This document shows positions 8,813 through 17,471 of a DNA stretch of 64,000 nucleotides, piece by piece. The translations under genes and the position numbers were made by a program. Each line of letters begins with the position of its first letter. Positions within the stretch are counted from its first letter, which is position 1. Location of the stretch: positions 124,001 to 188,000 of the forward strand of contig JAHPZH010000004.1 in assembly GCA_019058315.1 (NCBI GenBank). Direction: 5' to 3'. Source of the stretch: Candidatus Helarchaeota archaeon (GTDB lineage: Archaea; Asgardarchaeota; Lokiarchaeia; Helarchaeales; RDOG01). Under the pieces are notes generated by a model that had not been told where the DNA came from, did no database searches, and worked only from the letters and a program-made list of their open reading frames with translations.

Positions 8813-9682
8813 ATGGTATTTAAAAGCATAGAGAAAATAAAATCTGTATTACCTGAAGTTATTCATATTGTTATGTTTTATAATGATGGAATGGTATTTC
8901 AAACTACATTTGATTCTTCTAAAAATATACCAAAACTAGGAGAAAACTTAGCTGAAAGTTTAAGTCATATTAAAAAAATATTAGATATCTGTCAGGTTGA
9001 AAGCAGTTCTTATAAAAAATTGGTTTATGAAACGAAAGAAATTACAGTTATTATTTTAAAATTGGGCGAAAATAGTAATATAGCATTATTTTTAAAAAAT
9101 TTAAAGGAAGAAGATGTAAACTACCAATCTATAAGAAGATATCTTTATCGTATTGAACGATTAATAGATATGGATAAAATAGAAATTGACAAAGAAGAAT
9201 TGAATCAAAAAGAAGAAGAGATGCATAAATTAGAAGAACTATTGCAATCAAATTTAAATGAATTAGAAAAATTAAAACAAGATTCGAATGATTTGGGAAC
9301 TCAAATCAATCATATAAAAGAAGAAATTGAAAAAACGGAAAAAGAATTAGAAAATAATGAAGTATTATTAAAAAATCGAAAAGATGAATTAAATGAAATA
9401 GAAAAAGATATGGATGAAACTACAATAGAAAAACAAAAAGAAGAATTAGAAGAAATTGAAGAAAATATTAAAAAAAATAAGATAGATATTAATTCAATGA
9501 AATCCGAATTGAAAAATAAAGTAGGAGATATGCAAAAAATATCGGATAGCAAAAAATTTTTTATAAGTGAATGCGATAGAATAAATAAAGAAAAAACAGA
9601 AAAATCTAAACAAATTTTAGAAATGAAAGAAAATATAGATGGAAGAGAGAAAGAAATTTTTGAAGAAAAGTTCCTTGAGTAA
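8813..9682 (+). CDS. Roadblock/LC7-like domain plus coiled coil
   Basis: 289 residues. I chose ATG 8813 because GGTGAT lies 3 nt upstream; an earlier TTG would overlap the transporter by 47 bp. Residues 1-100 (LPEVIHIVMFYNDGMVFQTT, then a helix around GENLAESLSHIKKIL and the strand VIILKLGENSNIALFL) show the strand-strand-helix-strand-strand-helix order of Roadblock/LC7 proteins. These act as dimeric platforms and GTPase regulators and are abundant in Asgard archaea. Residues 130-285 form an uninterrupted Lys/Glu coiled coil. It is coupled to the SLC13-type transporter, so it may attach that protein to a small GTPase or scaffold. The domain call is by pattern and should be tested by profile search. 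Confidence 0.65.
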   Translation: MVFKSIEKIKSVLPEVIHIVMFYNDGMVFQTTFDSSKNIPKLGENLAESLSHIKKILDICQVESSSYKKLVYETKEITVIILKLGENSNIALFLKNLKEEDVNYQSIRRYLYRIERLIDMDKIEIDKEELNQKEEEMHKLEELLQSNLNELEKLKQDSNDLGTQINHIKEEIEKTEKELENNEVLLKNRKDELNEIEKDMDETTIEKQKEELEEIEENIKKNKIDINSMKSELKNKVGDMQKISDSKKFFISECDRINKEKTEKSKQILEMKENIDGREKEIFEEKFLE

Positions 9683-9841
9683 ATTAATTCTTTTAAAATA
9701 AATTAGGTAAAAATTTGTTAATAATCAATCATTTAAATAATGTTGTAAAAGAGCAAAATAATAAGTCTAATTTAATAAATCTAGAAAAATTCTTAAGCAA
9801 TCTTAAATTTGAATTATTAATTAAAAATTGATGGTGATTTG

Positions 9842-10516
9842 ATGGGTTCCTTATTAGAATGGTTTAAGAATCGTAGGGAAGAGAATATAATCAAAGAAAC
9901 ACGTATACACGCCAAAAAAGTCTATGACTGTATTTTTGAATTAAATAAATTAATTTTACTATTTTTTGAAGGTAAATTACATGAAGTTCCTAGTTTAATT
10001 AAAAAGGTAAGCGAATTAGAACATGAGTGTGATGATATAAGGAGAAAGATAATGATTGATTTAACAAAAGGTGAATTAGAACCAAGTATTAGAGAAGATC
10101 TTGCGCATCTTATAAATCGATTAGATGCAGTTGCTAACAATACAAATGCTACCGCAAAACGTTTTGGGCTATTAACTAATGATTCTTTAATTCCAATTGC
10201 TGATGAATTAAAAAAAATGAGTGGAATTTCTTTAAAATGCGTGGAAATTTTATATAAGACAATTGATTTATATTTAGGAAGAGCATCGCAACAAGTTTAT
10301 TCTAATATTACTGAAATAAATAAACTAGAACATGATATTGATGTAATAAATTTTGCAATTAAAGAAAAATTAGCAAAAATTCAACCTAATTATTCGCCAT
10401 TTATTGCAATTTTATTATTTGAAATGGTTAATTTATTAGAAAATATCTCCGACAATGCAGAAGAAACAGCCGAATTTATAAAAATTATTAAAGTACGCCA
10501 TGATGTAAATAAATAA
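9842..10516 (+). CDS. DUF47 / PhoU-like protein
   Basis: 224 residues, all alpha-helical, of the DUF47 (PhoU-related) family. Members typically sit beside Pit-type phosphate transporters and are thought to regulate them. The paired acidic motif of PhoU-type metal-binding helices occurs twice: SELEHECDDIRRKI (about residues 58-71) and NKLEHDIDVINFAI (about 159-172). Start ATG 9842 is chosen by GGTGAT 3 nt upstream, the same spacing as the gene before it. No Pit transporter is adjacent. The preceding SLC13-type transporter operon is 159 bp away, so any functional link is speculative. Confidence 0.85.
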   Translation: MGSLLEWFKNRREENIIKETRIHAKKVYDCIFELNKLILLFFEGKLHEVPSLIKKVSELEHECDDIRRKIMIDLTKGELEPSIREDLAHLINRLDAVANNTNATAKRFGLLTNDSLIPIADELKKMSGISLKCVEILYKTIDLYLGRASQQVYSNITEINKLEHDIDVINFAIKEKLAKIQPNYSPFIAILLFEMVNLLENISDNAEETAEFIKIIKVRHDVNK

Positions 10517-10664
10517 CTAAAAAAATCTTCTTTTTATACCTTTTTAATTTACTTAATTGAAAAATTTCAAGCCATATACTATTTAGTTTGTTCTAATTCC
10601 ATTAATGAATTTTCCTGTAGATCTTAAAAAATATAAAATTTAAGAAAAGAAGAAATAAAAAAAA

Positions 10665-11522
10665 TTAAATCATTGATGTTTCTAGAGCTTTTCCACATTC
10701 ACAACTTCGGGTTTTTGGAATTTTTGGTATAGTTTCAAATACTAATTTTCGAGCATTATCCACATTTTGAGATACAACTCTTATTATTTCTGCAATGTCG
10801 ACAGGTTCTTCTCCATAGACGTCTTTATCGGTTGCCATAGCAATACTTGTAAAACAAATTTCTGCCTCTCTAGCCAAGATGCATTCAGGATAGACTGTCA
10901 TTCCCACTACAGAAAATTTTTGGCTCTGAAAAAATCTAGATTCAGCGGATGTTGAAAATCTTGGTCCGTTAATACAAACGTAAGTTCCTTTGGGATGACA
11001 TTTTAAGCCTAAGTTTTTTGCTGTATCAAAAGCTATTTTTCGTAATTCATCACAAAAGGGATGTGCAAATGGAATATGAGTTACTACTCCTCCTTCAAAG
11101 AAAGTATCTGCTCTTTGCCCAAAAGTTCTGTCAAAAACTTGGTCACAAATAACAAAATCACCGACGTCTATTTCATCAGGTTGGAGGCTTCCACATGCAC
11201 CTGGAGATAACAGCCTTGTAACCCCTAGAGCTTTAAATCCCCAGATATTTGCTCGAAAATTAATTTTATGCGGAGGTATTACATGTCCTCTTCCATGTCT
11301 AGCAATAAATGCAACTTTACGATCTTTTACATATCCAATTATAAAATGGTCTGAGGGAGCTCCATAAGGGGTATGAACCTTGAGTTCCATCGGATCTTTC
11401 ATAAACGTTGGATCATAGTTTCCAGAGCCTCCGATGACTCCAATTTCAATTGGTAGCATTTTTTCTATTTTCTCTTTTTCTTCATAATTTATAGGTACAA
11501 AACTACAACCTTTATATCTCAT
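10665..11522 (-). CDS. mtnP: S-methyl-5'-thioadenosine phosphorylase
   Basis: 285 residues of the purine nucleoside phosphorylase family. It would split methylthioadenosine, the by-product of polyamine synthesis, with phosphate into adenine and methylthioribose 1-phosphate. The N-terminal GVIGGSGNYD loop, RHGRGHVIPPHKINFRAN, SPGACGSL and GMTVYPE are the phosphate and ribose sites. IAMATDKDVY carries the Asp that favours 6-aminopurines over 6-oxopurines in this family. GGAG precedes the ATG by 8 nt. It follows apt on the same strand with a 32-bp gap, so adenine released here can be captured by Apt. Cytoplasmic. A guanosine or inosine phosphorylase role is less likely because of the Asp. Confidence 0.93.
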   Translation of the reverse strand: MRYKGCSFVPINYEEKEKIEKMLPIEIGVIGGSGNYDPTFMKDPMELKVHTPYGAPSDHFIIGYVKDRKVAFIARHGRGHVIPPHKINFRANIWGFKALGVTRLLSPGACGSLQPDEIDVGDFVICDQVFDRTFGQRADTFFEGGVVTHIPFAHPFCDELRKIAFDTAKNLGLKCHPKGTYVCINGPRFSTSAESRFFQSQKFSVVGMTVYPECILAREAEICFTSIAMATDKDVYGEEPVDIAEIIRVVSQNVDNARKLVFETIPKIPKTRSCECGKALETSMI

Positions 11523-11554
11523 TTTTTTATCTCCTACGATTTAAAATTCAGTTT

Positions 11555-12088
11555 TTATTCCTCAACTGGTATTTTCAGATAAGACCAGACTTTATAATTC
11601 TTTTTCTCGAGAAATTCTCTTCCATGTAGACTATGTGTAAGTTCAATAAGAAATGCAATTTCAACTACTTCTCCTTTGAGTTGTTCGACCATTTTCGCAG
11701 CAGCTAACGCCGTTCCACCAGTAGCGAGTAAATCGTCCATAACTAACACTTTCTCTCCCGGTTCTATTGCATCAATATGCATAGTTAGAGTATCTGGACC
11801 ATATTCCTTCTCATAAGTATATTCTATTGTTTTATAAGGCAATTTTCCTTTCTTTCTTATCGGAATAAAACCCGCATTGATCATATAAGCAATAGCTGCC
11901 CCAAATATAAACCCTCTAGCTTCCATTGATACTACTTTATCGATTTTTTTATTTTTATACCTTTTAACAAATAAATCTATTGATTCTTTCAAAGCTTTTG
12001 GATCTTGTAATATTGTGGTTATATCTTTAAATTGTATACCTTTAATTGGCCAATCAGGAACGTTCCTAATCTTTTTTTCTAAGTCCAA
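11555..12088 (-). CDS. apt: Adenine phosphoribosyltransferase
   Basis: 177 residues, the normal Apt length. It converts adenine and PRPP to AMP. The opening IRNVPDWPIKGIQFKDITT is the classic Apt N-terminus, and VLVMDDLLATGGTA is the PRPP-binding motif (about residues 113-126). EARGFIFGAAIAY contributes the PPi loop. The start is TTG at 12088 with AAGGAG 10 nt upstream. It is the promoter-proximal gene of a two-gene operon with mtnP, forming a complete methylthioadenosine-to-AMP salvage route. A long perfect inverted repeat about 80-110 bp upstream may control it or the divergent RPA gene. Confidence 0.95.
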   Translation of the reverse strand: MDLEKKIRNVPDWPIKGIQFKDITTILQDPKALKESIDLFVKRYKNKKIDKVVSMEARGFIFGAAIAYMINAGFIPIRKKGKLPYKTIEYTYEKEYGPDTLTMHIDAIEPGEKVLVMDDLLATGGTALAAAKMVEQLKGEVVEIAFLIELTHSLHGREFLEKKNYKVWSYLKIPVEE

Positions 12089-12165
12089 TTTTACATAACT
12101 CCTTAATTTGAAGTGACTTAATTTTAAAATTTTGAAATGGTAGATAAAAATTTCTATTTTAAATC

Positions 12166-12201
12166 TCTTAAGTTTTAAGAAAGGATTTTCAAAAATCCTT
12201 T
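12166..12201. promoter_or_regulatory. Two adjacent inverted repeats between apt and RPA
   Basis: The 314-bp divergent region between apt and the RPA gene contains TCTTAA-GTT-TTAAGA (12166-12180), abutting a longer perfect repeat with 10-bp arms AAAGGATTTT and AAAATCCTTT separated by CA (12180-12201). A TTTATAAA element directly follows at about 12200-12207 and could be a TATA box for either direction. The symmetry suggests an operator for a dimeric regulator, or a transcript hairpin. Nothing else is seen in the gap. Confidence 0.4.
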
Positions 12202-12402
12202 ATAAATTTGGAGTTAAGAAAGTTATTTTTAAAAAATTTAATATTATAAAGAATTTTCTAAGGTTAGAAATAAAAGATTATAGTAATCCAAATTTTAATT
12301 AACATTTGGATTAATAATTAGGAATTAGTTTTGTATTTATATACAAATTGAAGTTTAATTTGAGAATCTTTATTGAATAATTAAAAAAGTGATGGGAAAT
12401 AA

Positions 12403-14142
12403 ATGAACCCGAATTTTGAGGACAATTTAAATGCAATAGTGAATAAAAAGGGAATTACAAAGGAAGAATTGCAAAAAAGAATTGAAGAAATCAAAAAGGA
12501 ATTCGATGGATTATTATCAGACGAGGGAGCTCTTGCAATTATTGCAAAGGACTGTGGTGTTGAAATAGAACAAGATGCGGGATTATTTCAAAGAAGACTT
12601 TATATAAATGAGTTAGAGGTAGGTATGCAGACAGTAACGGTTGCGGGACGTGTTGAAAACATTTATCCTGTAAGAACATTTCAAAGAAAATCCGGAACCG
12701 ATGGAAAAGTAGTAAATCTTACATTAAGAGATAAAACAGGAAGTATTAGGGTAGCTCTATGGGATGATCACGTAAATCTTGTGGAAGATGGCTCAATAAA
12801 AAACGGAAAAATAATTGAATTAAAAAATTGTTACGTAAAGGAAGGTTGGCAAGGACAAAATGAAGTAAATTTGGGTAATAGGGGGGAAGTTGAATTAATG
12901 CCAGATGTTGAGGCAGAAGATTTTCCTGAGATCTCGGTAGAACAAATTAAAATTGGTGAAATTAAACCTGATATAAATAATATTTCAATTATTGGAAAAA
13001 TTATTGATATTTCAGAAATCAAAGATATAACTACAAGAGATGGTAGGCAAACGCAACTTCAAGAAATGACCGTAGCTGATGAAACTGGTCAAATACATGT
13101 TCCCGTATGGGGAGATAAAATAAATAATATTGATAATGCTTCGAAAGGGGATATAATAAAAATAAATCAAGCATATACACGTCTTGGTTTTGGAAATCAA
13201 ATTAATCTAAATATTGGAAATTCAACTATTATTGAAATAAATCCAAAAGGAGTTCAAATTTCCGAAGTTGAAGAATTAAAACAAACTAAAATAGAAGTTC
13301 CGTCTTACTCAGCAAGTCAGACTCAAATTAAAATCCAAAATTTAACGCCTGAAAGTAAAAATGTAAATTTAATAGGAAAATGTATTGAATTGGGGGAAAT
13401 TAGAGAAGTAGCCAATGATAATAAAGTAATGGAAGTTATATTAGGGGATGAAACAGGGAGTGTAATTCTATCTGTTTGGAATGAGGATATTGAAAAAATG
13501 AAAAAGGGGGAGAGTTATCAAATTATAAATGGTTATGTAACAACCTATCAAAATAGAATTCGTTTGAATTCAGGAAAATTTGGCAATTTCGAAGTTAGCG
13601 AGGAAAAGATTACAAAGGTTGATATGAAGAATAATATTTCTGAAAGTGAATTTAAACCAAGTCGAAAAAATATAATTGAAATTTCAGAAAATCAGCTTAT
13701 AGAAGTGAGGGGAACCATTTTAGATTTGATTTCAAAAAACCTAACTTATGATGCATGTCCTAAATGTATGAAAAAAGTAACCATTGAAGATGAAAAAATT
13801 CTTTGTCCTAATTGTGGTATCGTCCCCGATTATCAAATACGAATGATTTTTTCATTTACATTAGATGACGGAACAGATAATATTCGTGTAACCGTTATTG
13901 GGAAAACGGCGGAAAAATTATTTAATATGGCTTCTAAAGAAGGTCAACAATTAAATTTGGAAAAAATTGATGATCCTTCCCAAATTCAACTCAACATAGA
14001 ACAGTTTATAGGAAAAGAAATAATTGTAAATGGTCGAACACAAAAAAATCAATTAAATAATCAATTAGAAATAATAGCACGAAATATAGAAGAGCCCAAT
14101 GTAATAAATGAGATAAAAAATTCTATTGATAAATTTGATTAG
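12403..14142 (+). CDS. rpa: Replication protein A, multi-OB ssDNA-binding protein
   Basis: 579 residues. It coats single-stranded DNA in replication and repair. After a helical N-terminal region (residues 1-70), OB folds lie at about 75-165 (MQTVTVAGRVENIYPVRTF), 185-285 (NNISIIGKIIDISEIKD) and 310-405 (KNVNLIGKCIELGEIRE). The C-terminal OB fold (about 430-570) contains a zinc ribbon with CPKC at about 452 and CPNC at about 470. This is the single-chain RPA layout known from several archaea. The start ATG follows GTGATGGG. The last 4 bp overlap the end of the convergent thiC gene. A separate small OB-fold protein at 60.3 kb could be a partner. Confidence 0.93.
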   Translation: MNPNFEDNLNAIVNKKGITKEELQKRIEEIKKEFDGLLSDEGALAIIAKDCGVEIEQDAGLFQRRLYINELEVGMQTVTVAGRVENIYPVRTFQRKSGTDGKVVNLTLRDKTGSIRVALWDDHVNLVEDGSIKNGKIIELKNCYVKEGWQGQNEVNLGNRGEVELMPDVEAEDFPEISVEQIKIGEIKPDINNISIIGKIIDISEIKDITTRDGRQTQLQEMTVADETGQIHVPVWGDKINNIDNASKGDIIKINQAYTRLGFGNQINLNIGNSTIIEINPKGVQISEVEELKQTKIEVPSYSASQTQIKIQNLTPESKNVNLIGKCIELGEIREVANDNKVMEVILGDETGSVILSVWNEDIEKMKKGESYQIINGYVTTYQNRIRLNSGKFGNFEVSEEKITKVDMKNNISESEFKPSRKNIIEISENQLIEVRGTILDLISKNLTYDACPKCMKKVTIEDEKILCPNCGIVPDYQIRMIFSFTLDDGTDNIRVTVIGKTAEKLFNMASKEGQQLNLEKIDDPSQIQLNIEQFIGKEIIVNGRTQKNQLNNQLEIIARNIEEPNVINEIKNSIDKFD

Positions 14143-15458
14143 AAATTACATTGAGTTTTTTCTATTATTTTATCTCCGAATTCTTTAGCTAATATTTTAA
14201 GTGCACAATATTTTCCGCACATTGTACAAGCTTTTATTTTATCTGTTTGATTAGTTTTATTTCGGTTATAGTATTTAATTGCTTTTTCAGGATCAATTGC
14301 AAGTTGAAATTGTGCATCCCAGTTTAATTGCGCTCTAGCTTCAGACATTTTTTTATCCCAATCTATTTCAGTTTTTCTTCTTGCAAGATCTGCAGCATGG
14401 GCAGCAATTTTCGAAGCAATTACACCTTCAATTACATCTTTTTCTTCTGTAGGTAAACCTAAGTGCTCCGAGGGTGTAACATAACATAAATAATCAGCGC
14501 CCGCCATGCCAGCCAAAGCTCCTCCAATAGCGGCTACAATATGATCATATCCTGGTGCAATATCAGTAACCAGAGGTCCGAGTACATAGAAGGGGGCCCC
14601 ATCACATAAGGATTTTTCAATTTTTACATTTGCTTGAACTTCATGAATTGGAACGTGTCCAGGTCCTTCAACCATTACTTGAACATTTGCTTTTCGTGCT
14701 CTTTTTACTAGATCCGAAATTATTAATAATTCTTGAAGTTGAGCCCAATCGGTTGAATCTAGAACAGTACCAGGTCTTAATCCATCCCCTAAACTTATAG
14801 AAAAATCATATTCTTTTGCCAAATCTAGGAGATAATCATAATTTGTAAATAATGGATTTTCCTTGTCATTATGTAAAATCCAAGCACCAAGAAAAGTACC
14901 ACCACGGCTGACCATAGACATTAAACGTGGATGTTCTTTTAAATGTATCATGATGTTTTTAATCACTCCGCAATGGAGTGTCATGAAATCTACTCCATCC
15001 TTAGCGTTTTTTTCGATGACATTAAGCATTAAATCGGGAGACATATCTACAATCGCTTTATTATTCGTCACATTTTCTATTGCAGCTTGATAAATTGGGA
15101 CAGTCCCTAATGGAACTCCAATGGCTTCCATTATTTTTTTACGAATATGATCTAAATCTCCACCTGTACTAAGGTCCATTATGGTGTCAGCTCCATATTT
15201 TTCAGCGATTTTTGCTTTTCTAATTTCTAAATCTAAGTCTATAACATCTGCTGAAGTTCCTATATTCGCATTTATTTTAATTCTTAAACCTTCACCTATT
15301 CCAATAGGGTTAAAATCACGCTTTATATTTCTCGGAATAATTATTCTGCCATTAGCAATACCTTTCATTATTACTTCTGGCTCTAGATTTTCCTCCTTTG
15401 CGACAAACTTCATTTCTTCAGTTAATTTATGTTGTTTTGCTTCTGACATTAATGTCAA
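14139..15458 (-). CDS. thiC: Phosphomethylpyrimidine synthase ThiC
   Basis: A radical-SAM enzyme that rearranges aminoimidazole ribotide into the hydroxymethylpyrimidine phosphate of thiamine. Recognisable family blocks are ADTIMDLSTGGDLDHIR, DFMTLHCGV, SRGGTFLGAWILHN, EGPGHVPIHEVQ and LGPLVTDIAPGYDHI. The C-terminal cluster motif reads CTMCGKYC (C-x2-C-x3-C), one residue shorter than the usual C-x2-C-x4-C. I chose TTG 15458, giving 439 residues starting MTLMSEAKQHK, because GGTGA lies 5 nt upstream; a GTG at 15467 is the alternative. No other thiamine gene is nearby, and no TPP riboswitch elements are visible upstream. Confidence 0.94.
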   Translation of the reverse strand: MTLMSEAKQHKLTEEMKFVAKEENLEPEVIMKGIANGRIIIPRNIKRDFNPIGIGEGLRIKINANIGTSADVIDLDLEIRKAKIAEKYGADTIMDLSTGGDLDHIRKKIMEAIGVPLGTVPIYQAAIENVTNNKAIVDMSPDLMLNVIEKNAKDGVDFMTLHCGVIKNIMIHLKEHPRLMSMVSRGGTFLGAWILHNDKENPLFTNYDYLLDLAKEYDFSISLGDGLRPGTVLDSTDWAQLQELLIISDLVKRARKANVQVMVEGPGHVPIHEVQANVKIEKSLCDGAPFYVLGPLVTDIAPGYDHIVAAIGGALAGMAGADYLCYVTPSEHLGLPTEEKDVIEGVIASKIAAHAADLARRKTEIDWDKKMSEARAQLNWDAQFQLAIDPEKAIKYYNRNKTNQTDKIKACTMCGKYCALKILAKEFGDKIIEKTQCNF

Positions 15459-15690
15459 GACATTCACCGTGACGGAACTAATTTATTTATTATGCGGGTT
15501 TTTATTTTTTTAATTAATTATGTTGAAATTTCTTTAAAAATAATAAGTTATAAAGAATAATGTTTTTAAACATTTGATTTAAAAGGAAATCAATAATTAT
15601 TATATAATCTTATTAATATTACAAGTAAACTATGTAACAAAGATTAAAAAATTTGACTAAATTAAAAAGAAAATTGGAGTATTGATCATT

Positions 15691-15945
15691 ATGGTAGAAA
15701 GACAACCATTAAAGATTCTACAACGTTCAGTTAATAATTTAATTTTGATTAGATTAAAAGATGGTAAGGAATACCGTGGTTATTTAGTAGAAACTGATAC
15801 TTATATGAATTTAGTTCTTTCTAGTGCTGAAGAACTTGATGGAACTGGTGCTCCAATTGCCAAATTTGGTGAAGTATTCATAAGGGGTAATAATATTCTA
15901 TTTATCAAGCCCGATCTTTCAGCACTTGGAACAGATGAATATTAA
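15691..15945 (+). CDS. Sm-like archaeal protein (SmAP/Lsm)
   Basis: An 84-residue Sm-fold RNA-binding protein, which forms heptameric rings binding U-rich RNA. Sm1 motif: VNNLILIRLKDGKEYRGYLVE and DTYMNLVL (residues about 14-45). Sm2 motif: GEVFIRGNNILFI (about 60-72). I chose ATG 15691, with GGAG 11 nt upstream; an earlier TTG sits too close to that motif. In many archaea the gene is followed by the ribosomal protein eL37 gene; here a convergent RIO2 gene follows instead, so that linkage is lost. The acidic C-terminal tail (GTDEY) is short. Confidence 0.94.
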   Translation: MVERQPLKILQRSVNNLILIRLKDGKEYRGYLVETDTYMNLVLSSAEELDGTGAPIAKFGEVFIRGNNILFIKPDLSALGTDEY

Positions 15946-15974
15946 AGGGATCTAATTAATCGCTTCATTGAACT

Positions 15975-16859
15975 TTAAATATTAAAAAATTCATTAAAAA
16001 TTTCGTTCTCATCACGATAAACATCGTATTTTCGTTGGAAGAATTTCAAGATATTACTTATATCTCTTTTAAGATAGAATTTAAAATTTGGATGGTCGGA
16101 GGGTATCCATTGGGGCCAATCTATAATCATAATTTCCAATTCTGGTGTGATTAATATATTATATTCGCTTAAATCCCCATGAATTAGCTTTGCTTTTGAA
16201 TAAGCTATAAAAATATCATCTAGAATTTCATTCAATATTTTTTCTTTCTCGGGGAGTTCTTTTAATAAAAATAATGGGGTACCTTCTATTCTTTCCATAA
16301 CGATTATGTGCCGATTATGAGCAATTGGATTAGGAACTGATAGTTTAACATCGTGTAATATATTCAATGCCTCAAACTCTTTCTTAGCAGCAAGTCTGGA
16401 CTCATATAACCATGAAATATGCCTTTTATCCTTTGAATACGGTCTCTTTCTTTTTGTTTGACGAAAACTAGTTCGTCCTAATCGATGTATCTTCACCGCA
16501 ACATTGTCACCTTCAGGATTTATCGCATCAAAAACATCAGATTCTTTCCCTACACCAATTGCTTGACCAAATAAATCTAGCTTATCTGATTCTATTAGTG
16601 CATGTAAAGCTAAACAATCATATCCTGCAAAAGTTAAATAATATCCAACATAGGGACCGGTCCATCTTTTAATTAATTCAAGTTTATGGATATAGGAGAG
16701 GCGGAAATTTACTTCATTTATATTTAAACCAGAATAATTTGTAATTGTTTCTATTGGAACATATTCATGAACAGCCATACCTCGTTCTAAAGCACCTAAG
16801 ACTCTATAATCATTAATTATTAATTTCCTTAATCTCGCAATTAGTATTTTTATATTCAT
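15975..16859 (-). CDS. rio2: RIO2 atypical protein kinase/ATPase
   Basis: 294 residues. RIO2 acts in late maturation of the small ribosomal subunit. An N-terminal winged helix (about residues 1-85) typical of RIO2 precedes the RIO kinase domain. Visible motifs are the phosphate-binding loop region GKESDVFDAI, the lysine in NVAVKIHRLGRTSFR, the hinge MERIEG, the catalytic loop LIHGDLSEYNIL (about residue 222) and the metal-binding IIDWPQWIPSDHP. All key residues are present and the length is standard. The start is ATG at 16859 with no strong ribosome-binding site. It converges with the Sm gene 29 bp away. Confidence 0.95.
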   Translation of the reverse strand: MNIKILIARLRKLIINDYRVLGALERGMAVHEYVPIETITNYSGLNINEVNFRLSYIHKLELIKRWTGPYVGYYLTFAGYDCLALHALIESDKLDLFGQAIGVGKESDVFDAINPEGDNVAVKIHRLGRTSFRQTKRKRPYSKDKRHISWLYESRLAAKKEFEALNILHDVKLSVPNPIAHNRHIIVMERIEGTPLFLLKELPEKEKILNEILDDIFIAYSKAKLIHGDLSEYNILITPELEIMIIDWPQWIPSDHPNFKFYLKRDISNILKFFQRKYDVYRDENEIFNEFFNI

Positions 16860-17274
16860 TGAATCGAACTCTGAATGTCAACATATTTCCTAAAAATTAC
16901 TGATTTATTACTATTTGTAAAAATTTTTAGTTAAAATATTGGATGTCCCAATAATCTTTCCCTCTTTTGCCTCTATTAAGGCAGAATTTCAGTGTAATAA
17001 ACGCAAAAATTCTTTTAATAAAAAAAGATAAAATAAATATATATAATTATGTATTTGATAAAACCTTTCTATTTATAAATTACTTAAAATATATTTTTGC
17101 TATAAACGAGTCTAAAAATATTTTTTACCCGCGTATAAGTAACTTTTATAAAATTATCGAGGTTATATAGGTTTTTAAATTACTTAAAAATGATTTTAAA
17201 TTTCAAAATATTTATATGTCGAATTGATAAGTTATTTAATATTAAGATCTACTAAGAGGGAGGTCAAAGACCTA
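16860..17274. other. AT-rich intergenic region upstream of the ArsR operon
   Basis: About 415 bp between divergent genes. A 67-codon TTG-initiated frame at 16967-17170 lacks a ribosome-binding site and reads as random Ile/Lys/Asn/Phe sequence; I do not call it. The downstream end contains the probable promoter and a hairpin listed separately. Confidence 0.5.
17205..17218 (+). promoter_or_regulatory. Candidate TATA promoter of the ArsR operon
   Basis: AAAATATTTATATG fits an A-rich BRE followed by an archaeal TATA box. Transcription would start about 25 nt downstream, near 17240, leaving a leader of about 35 nt before the GTG at 17275 that includes the hairpin described next. Confidence 0.4.
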
Positions 17275-17276
17275 GT
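17251..17276 (+). promoter_or_regulatory. Hairpin/inverted repeat over a ribosome-binding site
   Basis: AGGTC-AAA-GACCT (17261-17273) is a perfect inverted repeat. The outer ACTA (17251-17254) and TAGT (17273-17276) can add a bulged lower stem. The GGGAGGT ribosome-binding site of the following small gene lies inside it. As RNA it could hide that site; as DNA it could be an operator for the ArsR-type regulator encoded by the operon. Both readings are inference. Confidence 0.35.
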
Positions 17277-17469
17277 GAAGGACCGAAAGAAAATGGCAAA
17301 TGGAAAAAGAGCACTAAATAAATCTATAATAACCTCCCAAACAATACCTCAAAAAAATATTAAAACCCTCGTTTATAAAAATAACTTAATTTTACCTAAA
17401 AAAATAGAATACTTTATTAATAATGAAATAATTTTAAATATTAACACTCTCCTCAACGGAAGGTTCTAA
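17275..17469 (+). CDS. Small basic protein ahead of ArsR regulator
   Basis: A 64-residue frame starting GTG at 17275, about 12 nt after GGGAGGT. It is rich in Lys, Asn and Ile (for example KDRKKMANGKRALNKSI) and shows no recognisable domain, membrane helix or cysteine. Its stop lies 2 nt before the start of the ArsR-type gene, whose ribosome-binding site (GGAAGGT) is inside this frame, so the two would be translationally coupled. An earlier TTG at 17224 would extend it by 17 residues. It could be a leader peptide rather than a functional protein. Confidence 0.4.
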   Translation: MKDRKKMANGKRALNKSIITSQTIPQKNIKTLVYKNNLILPKKIEYFINNEIILNINTLLNGRF

Positions 17470-17471
17470 TC

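Noticed and set aside
15468..15690. Possible TPP riboswitch upstream of thiC.
   Set aside because: The conserved TPP-aptamer elements such as CTGAGA are not present on the relevant strand.
16967..17170. A 67-codon plus-strand frame upstream of the ArsR operon.
   Set aside because: TTG start without ribosome-binding site, random Ile/Lys/Asn/Phe sequence, and it overlaps the probable promoter region.
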